From Daucus carota subsp. sativus (taxonomy: Eukaryota > Streptophyta > Magnoliopsida > Apiales > Apiaceae), in NCBI RefSeq assembly GCF_001625215.2, contig NC_030381.2:48321214-48385213 (forward strand): DNA of 64,000 nucleotides, written 5' to 3'. Shown here in pieces: positions 47,201-61,962 of this stretch (position 1 is the first letter of the stretch; each line of letters starts with the position of its first letter). Under the pieces are notes generated by a model. That model saw only the letters and a program-made list of their open reading frames with translations, did no database searches and was not told where the DNA came from. Position numbers and translations under genes: made by a program.

Positions 47201-49366
47201 GATTTTTGTAGAGGGCAAACAAACTAACCTATCTAGGGAGAGTTGCTAAACTGGCTTGATGAGAGCCTGGCACTTGGCTCTTTTTCCGGCAAATAAGAGA
47301 AAACTGAGAAAGAAACGAGAATGTCCGATACTTGCAAGGATTTGGATATGAAAAGAAAAAGTTGCTGAATGCTGACGCGATGTTAGACCAAATTGTATAT
47401 TAGATGTTATCAAAAATGAATAGAAGAAGAAGAATCTGAAGTTGTTTGCGATTATTTGATCGATCTCATATTATAATTTCAATGTGTTGCCTTCTAAATT
47501 ACACTATATTCATGGTATGCATGATATACTCACGGAGTCAAGGTCACACTTTTTTCGGAATTTCATTCTCATTAATGGAATTAAAACTTGTATTTGTCAT
47601 TACAAATAGTGGCAATGATGAATTCTTAATATTGAACTAAGGTTTCTGCAAAATATCTTGCAGTAAAATGGTGGTTCCTCTTCCTGTGCCAGTGGGCCTT
47701 GTATGTCTGGGAAATCTCTATCTTTTCTTGACTTCATTTTGTTTCGTATCACTGGCAAATGGAGTTAACTTAACAGATCGTCTTGATGGTCTGGCTGGAG
47801 GGACTGCTGCATTGGCTTTAATTGGAATGTCGATCGCGGTGCTTCCAATATGTTCTGGTCAGTATCTATACATGCAATCTGATCTTTAAATCAAGTTATT
47901 GAATGTTGAATTCGTCCTCTTACTTTACCCACTTTGTTTATGTGATCTATTCTGTTACTGTTTTGCATTGTTCTCTATTAAGTTTTCAGTTTGCTCTCTG
48001 ACTAGTAATGTAGTCACATGGGGATGGCAGAAACTGTTTCATTAGCAGAACAGTTCTGCTTATACAGTTTCATATGTCTTTTACCTGGAAGATGGAATTT
48101 TTTTTTTAAGTAATTTGTGTTTCTAGGACTGCTATATTAATTAAAAAGTTGGTGAGGATATTTGAGAACATAATAAATGGTTAATATTAAAAAACAAAAC
48201 ATGAAGCATCTTAGTTCCGTTTGCACTTGGAAAACATTTTATCAATTTGCAAAACGAAAATTCTGGATATTGAATCTTATTTTTATGTTTTCTGATTTTG
48301 GACCTCTCTGCATAAACTAGATCTTGCAGTATTTGGGGCATCCATGGCAGGAGCATGTGTTGGTTTTCTTTTGCACAATCGATACAAGGCATCTGTATTT
48401 ATGGGTGATACTGGGTCCTTAGCTTTAGGTGGTGCCCTGGCTGCAATGGCTGGGTGTACAGGGATGTTCTTTCCGTTATTCATTTCATCCGGAATCTTTG
48501 TCCTGGAAACGCTCTCAGTTGTAATGCAGGTATTAATTGAATATAGCGATATAATCTTGATATATATTGTTCCTTTGCTAGTTATCACTAGGAGTTTCTT
48601 CCAGTTGTTATATATATCTTCAGTCTTTTCAGAATCCCTTACAATGACAGTACATATGTTAATCTGCAGTATGTACTTGCTCGGTTTTGAAATGCATTAA
48701 AAATACACATGTGTTTCCTTCTTTTTCTTTTTTTGCAGTATTCTTATTTTTTATAGTATTCCTAAATGACAAGATCTGTTTCTTTGATAACATTACTTGT
48801 ATTTGGCATATAGTGTCAGAAGTAGTATGCTATGACTTATGAGTGTACCCCTTATTTTTTGACGTATTAAGTTGCAGATCAAGCCATAAACATAGTTCAC
48901 CATACCTTTTCTGCTAAATTTTCTACTACCTAATGTTGCAAGTGTTATTTCGTTTAAATTAATAATTAGCTTATGGTTGCATTTTGCTACAGCTTATGTA
49001 TTAAGGCCTGTAGTAGGCTATAGGCATATTATTAACTCTTTCAAAAAACATTCCATCATCAGAAGCGAACATTGAACATGAGTGAACTCCTAATACGTGC
49101 AAATTTTAGGAAATCACTCTTTTATCGTGGATTTGTAGTCAGGATCTTTACTTACATAAGATCGTTGTGATGTTATGTTTTAGGTATCATTCTATAAGAC
49201 CACTAAATATCTCCATGGTAGAGGACGTCAATTGTTCAGAATGGCCCCTTTCCATCGTCATCTTGAACTATGTGGAATCAAAGAGCCTATAATTATTGCA
49301 GGTGCATATGTTATTTCTTCCATGTTGATACTATGTGCGGGATACATTGGCCTTATTTCAGTATAG
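44236..49366 (+). CDS. Plastid MraY (phospho-N-acetylmuramoyl-pentapeptide transferase homologue)
   Basis: Eight exons: 44236-44373, 44494-44553, 45098-45312, 46143-46593, 46711-46775, 47664-47857, 48321-48529, 49184-49366 (1515 nt, 504 aa). The N-terminus is Ser-rich and basic, as a chloroplast transit peptide. MraY is a polytopic enzyme moving phospho-MurNAc-pentapeptide to polyprenyl phosphate. Visible motifs are KRGTPTMGG (219-227), LLDDSLSL (DD at 266-267), [15 protein letters not shown] (343-357), [12 protein letters not shown] (401-412) and [13 protein letters not shown] (463-475). Family members normally have NLTDGLDG and FHHH; here Arg349 and Arg469 replace Gly and the middle His. 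Intron 3 must use a GC donor (TG|GCAAGT) to keep frame and give SWIQYG. The other introns are GT-AG. The presence of introns excludes bacterial contamination. The product may be impaired or have diverged. Confidence 0.9.
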
Positions 49367-49848
49367 ACAGTGGAAGTTATTTATCAAAATTTTGGCGTAA
49401 CATATAGCAGATTCACCACACATCCTTGCTCGTTTTGTTGATTAACATACCTGGTAGCCACATCGTCAGTTCTTGTAAAAACAATTCTTGTTATAATGTA
49501 GAAGGATCACTTTTTGTCTTACTGAATTGTTCTTATATTACAGAGAAATATGAGTAGAGGAATACACTGATGAAGAACGAGTCTTCAATCTTGGCTATAC
49601 AATATAATAGTACACATACCTAGGAATAACAATCTTTCCTGCATCCGCATTAGCATATACACAAATTATCATATTAAAAGTACTAGTTGCTTCCGCTTTA
49701 AGCCATAACCGTTGATTGCCAATTTGCTTGAACTTTCTGTTAGATAGCTACGATGAGTTGAACCGAATAATTATCTGTTTCGTCTGTTATTGAAGAAGAG
49801 ATGTCAACTGACTGGTTCTCTTAAAATCTCAGAGTGTTACGAGGAGAA

Positions 49849-50165
49849 CTTAGCAGGATCATATTGTATATTCTAAAAACAGATCTTGTCACTGGAAATC
49901 TCTGATCCGCTGATCATTTAAAGAAGAGGTCGTTTCAGCCTCTACTTAGCAGGATCATATTGTATATTCTAACAACAGATATTGTCATTGGAAATCTCTG
50001 ATCCGCTGATCAGTTAAAGAAGAGGTCGTTTCAGCCTCTAGTTAAAGAAGAGGTCGTTTCAGCCTCTACTTAGCAGGATCATATTGTATATTCTAACAGC
50101 AGATCTTGCCATTGGGAATCTCTGATCAGCTGATCAGTTAAAGAAGAGGCTGTTTCAGCCTCTAC
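49849..50165. repeat. Minisatellite, 96-bp unit, about 3 copies plus a 28-bp partial
   Basis: Units start with cttagcaggatcatattgta at 49849, 49945 and 50069. Between the second and third units a 28-bp piece (gttaaagaagaggtcgtttc onward) is repeated once more. Each unit includes near-palindromes (ctgatc(c/a)gctgatcag; agaggxxgtttcagcctct). It lies 0.5 kb past the MraY stop. Confidence 0.93.
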
Positions 50166-50186
50166 CAGTCAGTCGATGTGACTTTC

Positions 50187-51792
50187 ACAAAGTCATGTTT
50201 TTTTTTTTTTTTTTTTTTTTTTGAAAATGAGAATGAATCTCAACAATATGAAACAGCAGTTCACCGTGATAATTCTTTCATTCAAGAAAGCTTATTATCT
50301 AACCGTCGGACATGCAAGATGACCGGGGAAATTTAGACAATAAAACTTTAATGTCCGAAAAGAAAAACCCGTCTTCTTCCAAGAATCCTGAGAATAAAAG
50401 AAAGAAAACAAGAATAATATAAGTCGACATATATAACACATTATATATATTATAAAATAAAAGATAATATATCCAATAATTAATTAATATTAAAATCACG
50501 TGTATATTGCATGAGATGATCAAAAAATTCCCACAATTATGATAACTCATAATTGAGACAATTAAGCTCTTAATTAAGGTACAATTAATAAAATATTAAC
50601 GCCCTTAATTAAGACACAATTAACGTCCTCAATTAAGGCCAATTAACACCTCAAATAAGGCACATTTAACTCCATCAATTATGGAGCACAAATTACACCC
50701 TCAATAAAGAGGCACAATTAACGCCTTCATTAAGGCACAGTGAAGCGCCTTCCTTTTTGAAACCGGATCGCATGCTGATCCCGGAACTACCGTCGCCGTC
50801 GTCACCCTCGGCCACCAAAATGGTATATATATTTAAATGCATTCATTTACAAGATTCAAAATTCAAATAACCCATAAATGGTACAAATATATTTAAATGC
50901 ATTCATTTATAAGATTCAAAATTTAAATCTTTTAATTAATCTTCTAATTACTACATAAAAGTTCAAATTAAAGAATGAAGAGAAAATTCAAATTTTAAAA
51001 CCAAATAAATTAAAATAGTCAACTTGCCATTCACAAAAACTAAAATTAAGACCTACATTTACTACTATTAAAATCAAATAAATTCCAAATTTTCAAATCT
51101 AAACTAAAATCATGCAACAAAATAAGTCAATCAGAATAATCTAATATCAAAACACGCGCTAATTAAGCACCATTACACCACCTCCACCGTCACCGTGCAA
51201 GAACCGGAAAAACACAAACATTCATCATGGACACTAGCGAAAACTAAAAATCGAAAATGCGAATCCAAAACTCAAAAATGTAACTAATCATATGATATAA
51301 AAATGATTACAAATACCCAATCTCCTCCGAATCAGGCAAAATAGATCAAGAAATGACAAAATATGATACAAAACAACACATACACTAATAGATTCAAGCA
51401 CACCACACCATTATACTTAATCATGAAAATTATGAACCACACCATAATGATATATACTGTGAATCCATAAATAATCACATAACCATAATCATGAAGTATA
51501 AAGTATTGGAAAGATCGCACCTTGTCGAAAAGATTAAAAGCTTTCTGAAACTCGACAATCTTATTTGGAGGAATGGCGCGACCGGGATTGTTAAGCATGA
51601 TCCGACTAACAATCGATCGTATATGATCATTGTCATTCCCACTCCACTCAAAGTCATAACACGGTAACTATAAACTCGATCTTAGTTTAAGTGAGTATCA
51701 GAATTTTACTCCTAGTTGGCTAGTTCTCATATAACCCATGAATTGGACATGGAAAATCTGAAGGAAACCGAAAACTTTGCTACAAAGTCATG
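50187..51792 (-). mobile_element. Retroposed transcript or LINE/SINE-like insertion with poly(A) and target duplication
   Basis: acaaagtcatg flanks the element at 50187-50197 and 51782-51792 (up to 14 bp if ttt is included). Directly inside the left copy is a run of 25 T (50198-50222), i.e. a poly(A) tail of a minus-strand unit of about 1.58 kb. The minus-strand sequence includes an exon-like segment at about 51655-51520, reading IPPNKIVEFQKAFNLFDK and followed by a GT. A second segment is at about 50380-50290, preceded by CTCAG and ending at a stop. No reverse transcriptase is encoded, so it was moved in trans. The body between is AT-rich and has features of an intron. Confidence 0.72.
51300..51660 (-). 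pseudogene. Exon-like segment inside the retroposed element
   Basis: Minus-strand frame reads DFEWSGNDNDHIRSIVSRIM, then LNNPGRAIPPNKIVEFQKAF, then NLFDK, followed by a GT splice-like site. The end resembles the first EF-hand helix of calmodulin-like proteins (xxxEFxxAFxLFDKD) but lacks a calcium loop. Family unknown; likely a dead fragment. Confidence 0.3.
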
Positions 51793-51795
51793 TTT

Positions 51796-52159
51796 GATTA
51801 AGGTGTTTCCTTGATTCATCTTCTCATGTTGTCAATTTCAAATTCAAATATTTTGGTTATAACAAAAGATTGCATCAGCATTGCCTCAACACCTCCCATC
51901 TCCAGAGTTCTGTAATAATGCTACCAGAATATTAGTGCGGGCAACATTTTATTTCCGCTAGCCAAGGCTTTGAAAGATTTCATTGCACAAGATGACTTAA
52001 CATGTGAAGTTACAATGCCAAGTCAACATATGTTCTTTTGCGAACTGATGTTCCTTCTCTAGAAGGCCATGCTAGCGAAAAAGATCTTTTTGCAATATTT
52101 GTGTGACATTGCCATAATGGTTGCAGGGAGTGGGAGAGGTTATTGATATTTGGGTACTA
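51796..52159. other. Possible decayed coding remnant
   Basis: Plus-strand pieces such as FPLAKALKDFIAQDDLTCEV and PSQHMFF look protein-like but are broken by stops and frame changes. No family was recognised. Confidence 0.25.
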
Positions 52160-52162
52160 TTA

Positions 52163-52652
52163 GAGCAACTCCAAGGACTAAAACCATTAGCTAAATTATC
52201 TACATGGCATCTAGTGGCACTGTTTAGATATTATGTAAAAAGTGAAGCACTCCAACCATTACCTCTTAGCAAAAAAATTAATTATACATAACACCATTGG
52301 AGTGAATCTAGGACCTCTTAGTTACTCCCTCCGTCCCCTTTTACATGTCCATTTTGACTTTTGACAAGTCAAATTGACTTTATTTTGACTGAACTTTACA
52401 TGTATCAGATAATTGAGAAAAATAATAAAAATTATATCAATAGAAAGTATATTTAGTGTATTTTAACATGCAACTTTCAGATTTTAAAAATAATGATTAG
52501 ATAATTTGTAATGTTTAGTCAAAAATGGGTAAATTTGACTCCTCAAAATGCAAAATGGACATGTAAAAAGGGACGGAGGGAGTATAATTTTAGATGATTA
52601 TCTATATATCATATTATAGCTAATAAATATACATAAGACCTTGGAGATGCTC
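52163..52652. mobile_element. PIF/Harbinger MITE carrying a nested Stowaway
   Basis: Left GAGCAACTCCAAGGACT, inverted right GAGCATCTCCAAGGTCT, flanked by TTA on both sides (52160-52162 and 52653-52655). The Stowaway at 52325-52582 is inserted inside. Confidence 0.85.
52325..52582. mobile_element. Stowaway MITE nested in Harbinger MITE
   Basis: Starts CTCCCTCCGTCCCCTTTTAC, ends GTAAAAAGGGACGGAGGGAG, flanked by TA (52323-52324 and 52583-52584). Different subfamily from the 12.2 and 39.6 kb copies, since the internal sequence begins catgtccattttgac. Confidence 0.92.
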
Positions 52653-53364
52653 TTAAAGATCTCATACCCGGATACACATATATTGACATTTGGGGATCAA
52701 AACATGGTGCAGAAGATTTACAACGCGTGCTGAAGTTGTCAAACATCTAAAGGATATCGCTCGACCTTGTGAGTAGGCTAGTAATTATTTTTTTTATTCT
52801 ATTTATATCTAGCTAGTTCGTCGATCATAATGTTTTCGAAGTTCTATCAACCATCTGGTCGTGGAAGCTAAAATGACAATTTTATGAATAGACCTGGCAT
52901 AAATTGTTTGATCTAACTCGCCGTAGGGTTAAAGCAACGTTGGATTTAATAGCCGTATTCGATCTATATTCTTGCCTATGTAGAGAAGTTGAGTGCTTTT
53001 TAATCGGTACATTTGAGACTTTTTGTGGCTCAGCAAGAAATCAAAGTGTTATTGTACCGAAGAGTGTCTGTGTGCTTGATGTGATCCTTAAATGATTGTC
53101 GACACTCGACAGCAATGTAGGTGCTATACGTACAAATTTGATGGCCTTCTAAAGAGCAAAACATGGTGTACCATTGAGCCTCCCGTTTTAATCAAATTTA
53201 AGGCAGGAAATAAGAATTGAATAATGGATTTGAAGACCTGTTCGAACTATTTTGAAGGTCGCCTCCTAAATTTTAAGATTTGGATTGTTTTTATATCAAC
53301 AAGCACTTCCAAAGTATAGTCGCTTCAGGAATTCTGTTCTAGATCAGCCTTGTTTCAAAAACTA

Positions 53365-54640
53365 AGGGGTGTATGTATTCTATTAAGATTAAATGATTTT
53401 TGTTTGTTCATGAAATTTAGGGGTGATCAACAGACCGCTCAGAATCGCCCGGACCGCATCGCAAAATGCGGTTTTTAATTTTCGTGATGCGGTCGCGGTT
53501 TGAAATTTCACAAACTGCACGGTGCGGTGCGGGTTGTGGTTTTACATATTCCTAGTGCGGTTCAAACCGCACCGCAATATTATAATATATATAAATATAT
53601 TATAAATTATATTATAATATATATAATATATATATTATATTATATTATAAATTATATTATAATATATTAGTGATTGTTAAATAAAATTATATTATATACA
53701 TATATATTATTTATAATTATGTTATATATATATTTGTTAAATCTCTTCAAATAATAATTAATTATTGTTTTATAAATCTCGCATTACTATTATACCAAAT
53801 TTGTATGAAATGATTATATTATTATAATATGTTTCTTAATACTCATATTTGTTATTATATTTACACTTTCGTTTACATTATTTATATTTTAGTAGTTGTT
53901 GTAGTTTTGAAATGATAAATATCACATAAATTCATTACAAGAAAAGATTTTGATTATTGTATGCGGTTTGGTTTGCGGTTGTAAGAAGAAACGCACCGCC
54001 CACACTACCGCGATCAACCCCAATAAAATTTGAGGATATTCAATTGTTGTCCAAAATTCATTAAAGTTTTAAGATATTCGATTGGATTTTATATTATGCT
54101 GGTTAACATTCATTAAAATCTAATAGTAGGTCCATTTTGAAAAAGACACATATACCAAAAAATAATTGATTATATAAACTTTTTTTTAATATCTCTAATT
54201 AATACCTTGAAAATGGTGAAGTACCCTTAATTAATGTCTTGAAAACGTGAATTCAACCAAATTTTAAATAAGTCGAAATAGAAAATTATGGGATTAGATT
54301 TGAAAAACTATCATTAAATTATGTTTGAAAGTGTAAATGGACATGTATATAGGGACAATTTTTTTTGAAAATAGACATGTAAAAACGAACAGAGGAGTAT
54401 TAAAATATTGAATTTTTTGAATTTCATAAAATGATAGATGTTGTGGGATTTCTCAGTGTAATTATGTTTTTTGAAATGTGAGCAAAGTCAATAAGATTTT
54501 GAAATATTGTGGTTAACTCCTAAAAGATCTCAATTCATTAAAATCCATAAATAAAAAACAATCCATTAGAATTTATATATAAAAACTCTATTAAAATCCA
54601 TAAGTAGGTGAAAAACAATCCATTAAAATATCAATCAAAT
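53365..54640. mobile_element. Possible AT-rich MITE split by a hAT-like MITE
   Basis: Flanks of the hAT-like element (left 'ggggtgtatgtattctatta', right 'cattaaaatatcaatcaaat') resemble opposite ends of one AT-rich element. Boundaries are uncertain. Confidence 0.3.
53419..54023. mobile_element. hAT-like MITE
   Basis: Left end AGGGGTGATCAAC and inverted right end TTGGGGTTGATC form terminal repeats. Flanks tgaaattt (53411-53418) and taaaattt (54024-54031) match 7 of 8, fitting the 8-bp hAT duplication. GC-rich ends rich in 'gcggtttg/accgca' surround an AT core. Confidence 0.72.
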
Positions 54641-55135
54641 ACAACTTTTAAATTTTATATATATATATATATATAATATAAGATAATAATTTCATAATCT
54701 TTCAATAATGTAATGATAAATTTTACTTATTCTGAAATTTATTATAACATAAATAAATTTATGAAAAAAGTTATATTGAATAATATACATACACTTCTGT
54801 CTTCATAGCAGTTTATTTTGTGAAGCGGGACTTAGCACAATTTTAATAGTTATTTAAAATGATTTTTTATATTTTTTTATTCTAAATAAAAATTTAAAGC
54901 GTAAAATTATTTTAATTTTTTTAAATAATAAATTATGCAATTATGTATTATAGGCGGTTTAAAATATGTGTATGTATAAATATTTTTTTAGAAAAATGAG
55001 AGACATAGGAAATATATTTTTATTATAAACTAAACACATTTTGAATAGAAAATTGAACAAAATCTGAAATAAAACGATAAAAAGGTAAAAACAACAAATT
55101 TTAGTAAAAAAAAGCCGAACAAATTACTACACCTA

Positions 55136-55222
55136 AAACCCTAATTCATACTCATCCGTTGGTATAAAACCAAAGAAAGCAGCCGCAGCCTGGCCGTCCT
55201 CTTTCAATCGCCCAAACCCTAA
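55136..55222 (+). promoter_or_regulatory. Promoter of RPS14: two telo boxes and TATA
   Basis: AAACCCTAA occurs at 55136-55144 and 55214-55222, with TATAAAA at 55163-55169 between. Telo boxes are typical of plant ribosomal-protein and translation genes. Confidence 0.7.
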
Positions 55223-55270
55223 TTTTCTCTCTCAATTTTTGACCACCTTCTCGTTAATTCGTCAGGAAAA

Positions 55271-57296
<2,026 letters not shown>

Positions 57297-58638
57297 GGTT
57301 CTAGCCCAGCATCAGCACCAGCACCGAGGGAGCTTGCTTTTAGAAGTTATTTTTATTTGGGAAAGGATTCTCCAATGTTTTATGTAATGTTGCATTTTGA
57401 TACTTAAATGGAAGTTTTGTTGTCTGGCTTTGCCAAGATTATAAGTCTATGAATGTATGGAGTCTTTGAATGAATTTGGTTTGTGGATTATCTGGTTGTC
57501 ATGCTTCTCTACATGAATCTTTGTTTTTGGTCCGATCTAAAAATTTTGATCATGGATCACAGTCATTGTGTTCTGGCGATTATCGTCTTTAGTAGTGCAC
57601 CTATGATGGGTGTTTCATGAAACCAAGCCAAAACATGTCTGGTAATCAATGCTATTTAGTAGGTCTATTCGTCTTTTCTTTCAGCATCATGATAGGAGTA
57701 ATAGAGATCATGGATATTTGACATTCGGTTTACTTTTTGGGTATCAAAAGAATCAAACTTGATGTATTGACAATCATGTTTACTTGTTCACAAACCTTGG
57801 TTGATCTTATCGAATGAATGAAATCAAAACAATATAAAACATGAGATGCTGATAAATTGGTATGTACACACACCTCTACAAAATTCACGGTTGATTTTGA
57901 GATGCAGAAATTCACCTTTATGCGAAATCACAAGGCTATGCAAACTTGCACAAAATTCAGTCTAGACTTTACAGTGCTTAAAAAAGATGACAAGCATAAA
58001 TAAAAAAAAACTAGATATTTTTTTGGTAACATACAGGAGTTTGGAACAGTAATGTTACTTATTCGAATCTTGTCTCAATTTTTTTTTTTTTTAACAAATG
58101 ATTGATTTTAATTAGATGGTTGATATGCACTAGGGGTACTTATTATTAATGTGAATTGAACCAATAAAACATAGTCAATTATGAAAAAAAAATTGGAAAT
58201 AATTTTTAATATACCTGATATTTTCCATTTGGAATTTTATATACTGATAAAAAAGAAACATAAGCTGTAATCTGAATTGAACCTTAATTTTCTTCTTTGC
58301 TAAACAAATGAACATCAAATTTATCGAAAGAACACAATAACTTGAACATTAGTTTCGTCCTGGTCTCAGGTCACTGGTGCTATTTGGCTAAAACAACCCT
58401 TTTCAAAATAAATTCGTGTTCTCAGTAATTTCTTTTGTTATTTATCAAAAACATGTATATATATATAAAAACCATATTTTTGAACATTCTTTGTATTCTT
58501 TGTAAAAAAACAAATACTATTCTCTTTTTTTTTTTTTAATAATAAATACTACAGTATTCTCTTAGGAATGAGCAAACACCAATATTAATGCAAGACCAGA
58601 ACAGTACAAGGCCGAAAATTACAAATCACAAATGGATC
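57297..58638. other. Intergenic region between RPS14 and RPL18a
   Basis: RPS14 3' UTR then AT-rich sequence. Poly(T) tracts occur at about 58078 and 58526; the latter is flanked by imperfect copies of 'aaatacta..attctctt', possibly another micro-insertion. No gene. Confidence 0.5.
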
Positions 58639-58702
58639 GGCCCAAACCCAAGCCCTAAACCCCTGATGGCTTCTCCTATATAACCAAAAAACAAAACCCT
58701 AA
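58639..58702 (+). promoter_or_regulatory. Promoter of RPL18a: site II, TATA and telo box
   Basis: GGCCCA (58639-58644), TATATAA (58677-58683) and AAACCCTAA (58694-58702) precede the ATG at 58767. This combination is usual for plant ribosomal-protein genes. Confidence 0.7.
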
Positions 58703-58766
58703 TCGCGCCTCTGCAACGCCTGAACACACATTTGCCCACACACTGAAGGTGAAATTTTCTGCAAAA

Positions 58767-60656
<1,890 letters not shown>

Positions 60657-61485
60657 GTGTTGGTCAGGGAGTAACTAAATGTCTATCAAGACGTTTGTCA
60701 CTTTATTACAACTATTTTATGATACAAGTGCCGTGTCATTGTTCGGAATGTTAGAGGATTTTGCCAAATTTCTTGTTGAAGATTCTGTTTTGATTTTATG
60801 CTGGAGTTCTTTTAAGTTGTTTACAAGTATGTTAAATTTCTCTGTTCCATGCCTTGTTTTTTGATTGCTTGTTTTGTTTTACGACATTAGCTGTTTAATT
60901 TCATATCAAAACATGGTTTAATGTATGTGGCCTATAACCATGGTTGCAGAAACTTTGTACAATGCGGGGAGGGACTTCTTGTTTAGATAGTCATTCTTTT
61001 TTTTTTTTGAAATATTTAGATAGTCATTCTTAAAATTTATTAAAACAAGCAGTCGTTCTCTCAGCCTTGTGTTGTGCGCTTTTCTACTCATTCTTTATTT
61101 TTATGCTGTACTGAAAATATAACGTCAAGTAACATATATTTGTTAATTTTTTTAGGAAAAGTATCATAATATTTTTCAAGCATGATTAACCAATAATGAT
61201 GTCATCTCACAAATTTTCTGATGAGCACAAATTTCACATTCACACGTATGATACGAAGATTATTCCTCATTGATAATAATTTATTAACGATTTCTTTTTA
61301 CATAAAAATCTCAAATGAGTAATAATATTCGTGAGTTCAGATTTAATAATGCATTTCAATATAGAAACCGCTTAGCTTATTGCTTATGGGAGGCCCATAA
61401 TTAATTAAGTGTAGCATAGTAATGTTAATACAACCGAAATAAAATAGGTGGTCTTATTACACTTGTAGTAGTGTACCCCACAAAA
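60657..61485. other. Intergenic region between RPL18a and C2 gene
   Basis: RPL18a 3' UTR, a poly(T) micro-insertion (60982-61031) and the C2 gene promoter. Nothing else is supported. Confidence 0.5.
60982..61031. mobile_element. Poly(A)-only micro-insertion with 17-bp target duplication
   Basis: tttagatagtcattctt at 60982-60998 is repeated exactly at 61015-61031. The insert is a T run plus gaaata, nearly the same as at 6555-6569. Confidence 0.6.
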
Positions 61486-61962
61486 ATGAGACCCCCCATA
61501 ACTTTCCGGCCATCAACTCCGGCAACACCACCGCTGAGAGAGATAGAAGTTCTCATCATCTCCGCCGAAGGCCTAAAAAACGTGAAGCACGTGACCAAAA
61601 TGCGTACCTACGCTGTTGTCTACGTGGACCAAAACGTCGACGTAGCGAAAACCGACGTGGAAAACCACGGCGGCGTGAACCCCACGTGGAACCAAGTCGT
61701 GAAGGTCAAGTTCCCCGAGGGCTTGCCGGAAAGTGACGTCATGTCGGCGTTAAACGTAGACATTTATGCACACGGGCATGTTAGAGAGAAGCCGGTGGGG
61801 AGTGCGCGCGTGTTGTTGTGTGATGTTTTGAAAGGCGGCGATGCGGCGGAGCCGGTTGATAATCCCATTCAGTGTCTCACTTTGCAGGTTTGGAGGCCTT
61901 CGGGTAGGCCCCACGGGCTGGTCAACTTGTGGGTCCCACTTGCGGGAGTCTTTGTCGTTTAG
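61486..61962 (+). CDS. Small single-C2-domain protein
   Basis: Intronless ORF of 158 aa. The ATG at 61486 is used; upstream in-frame codons include GTG but no ATG. After a Pro/Thr-rich leader (MRPPITFRPSTPATPPL), a C2 fold covers nearly the whole protein: REIEVLIISAEGLKNVKHVT, then MRTYAVVYVDQNVDVAKTDV, then HGGVNPTWNQVVKVKFPEGL, IYAHGHVREKPVGSARVLLC and LQVWRPSGRPHGLVNLWVPL. The NPTWN motif is a C2 hallmark. Loop acidic residues for Ca2+ are few, so calcium binding is doubtful. It resembles the SRC2/BAP-like small C2 proteins that associate with membranes in stress or defence. The coding region is much more GC-rich than its surroundings. Confidence 0.85.
   Translation: MRPPITFRPSTPATPPLREIEVLIISAEGLKNVKHVTKMRTYAVVYVDQNVDVAKTDVENHGGVNPTWNQVVKVKFPEGLPESDVMSALNVDIYAHGHVREKPVGSARVLLCDVLKGGDAAEPVDNPIQCLTLQVWRPSGRPHGLVNLWVPLAGVFVV

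Noticed and set aside
44236..49366. Bacterial contamination or recent transfer as origin of MraY
   Set aside because: Eight exons with plant splice sites and a transit-peptide-like N-terminus; plant plastid MraY is a known nuclear gene.
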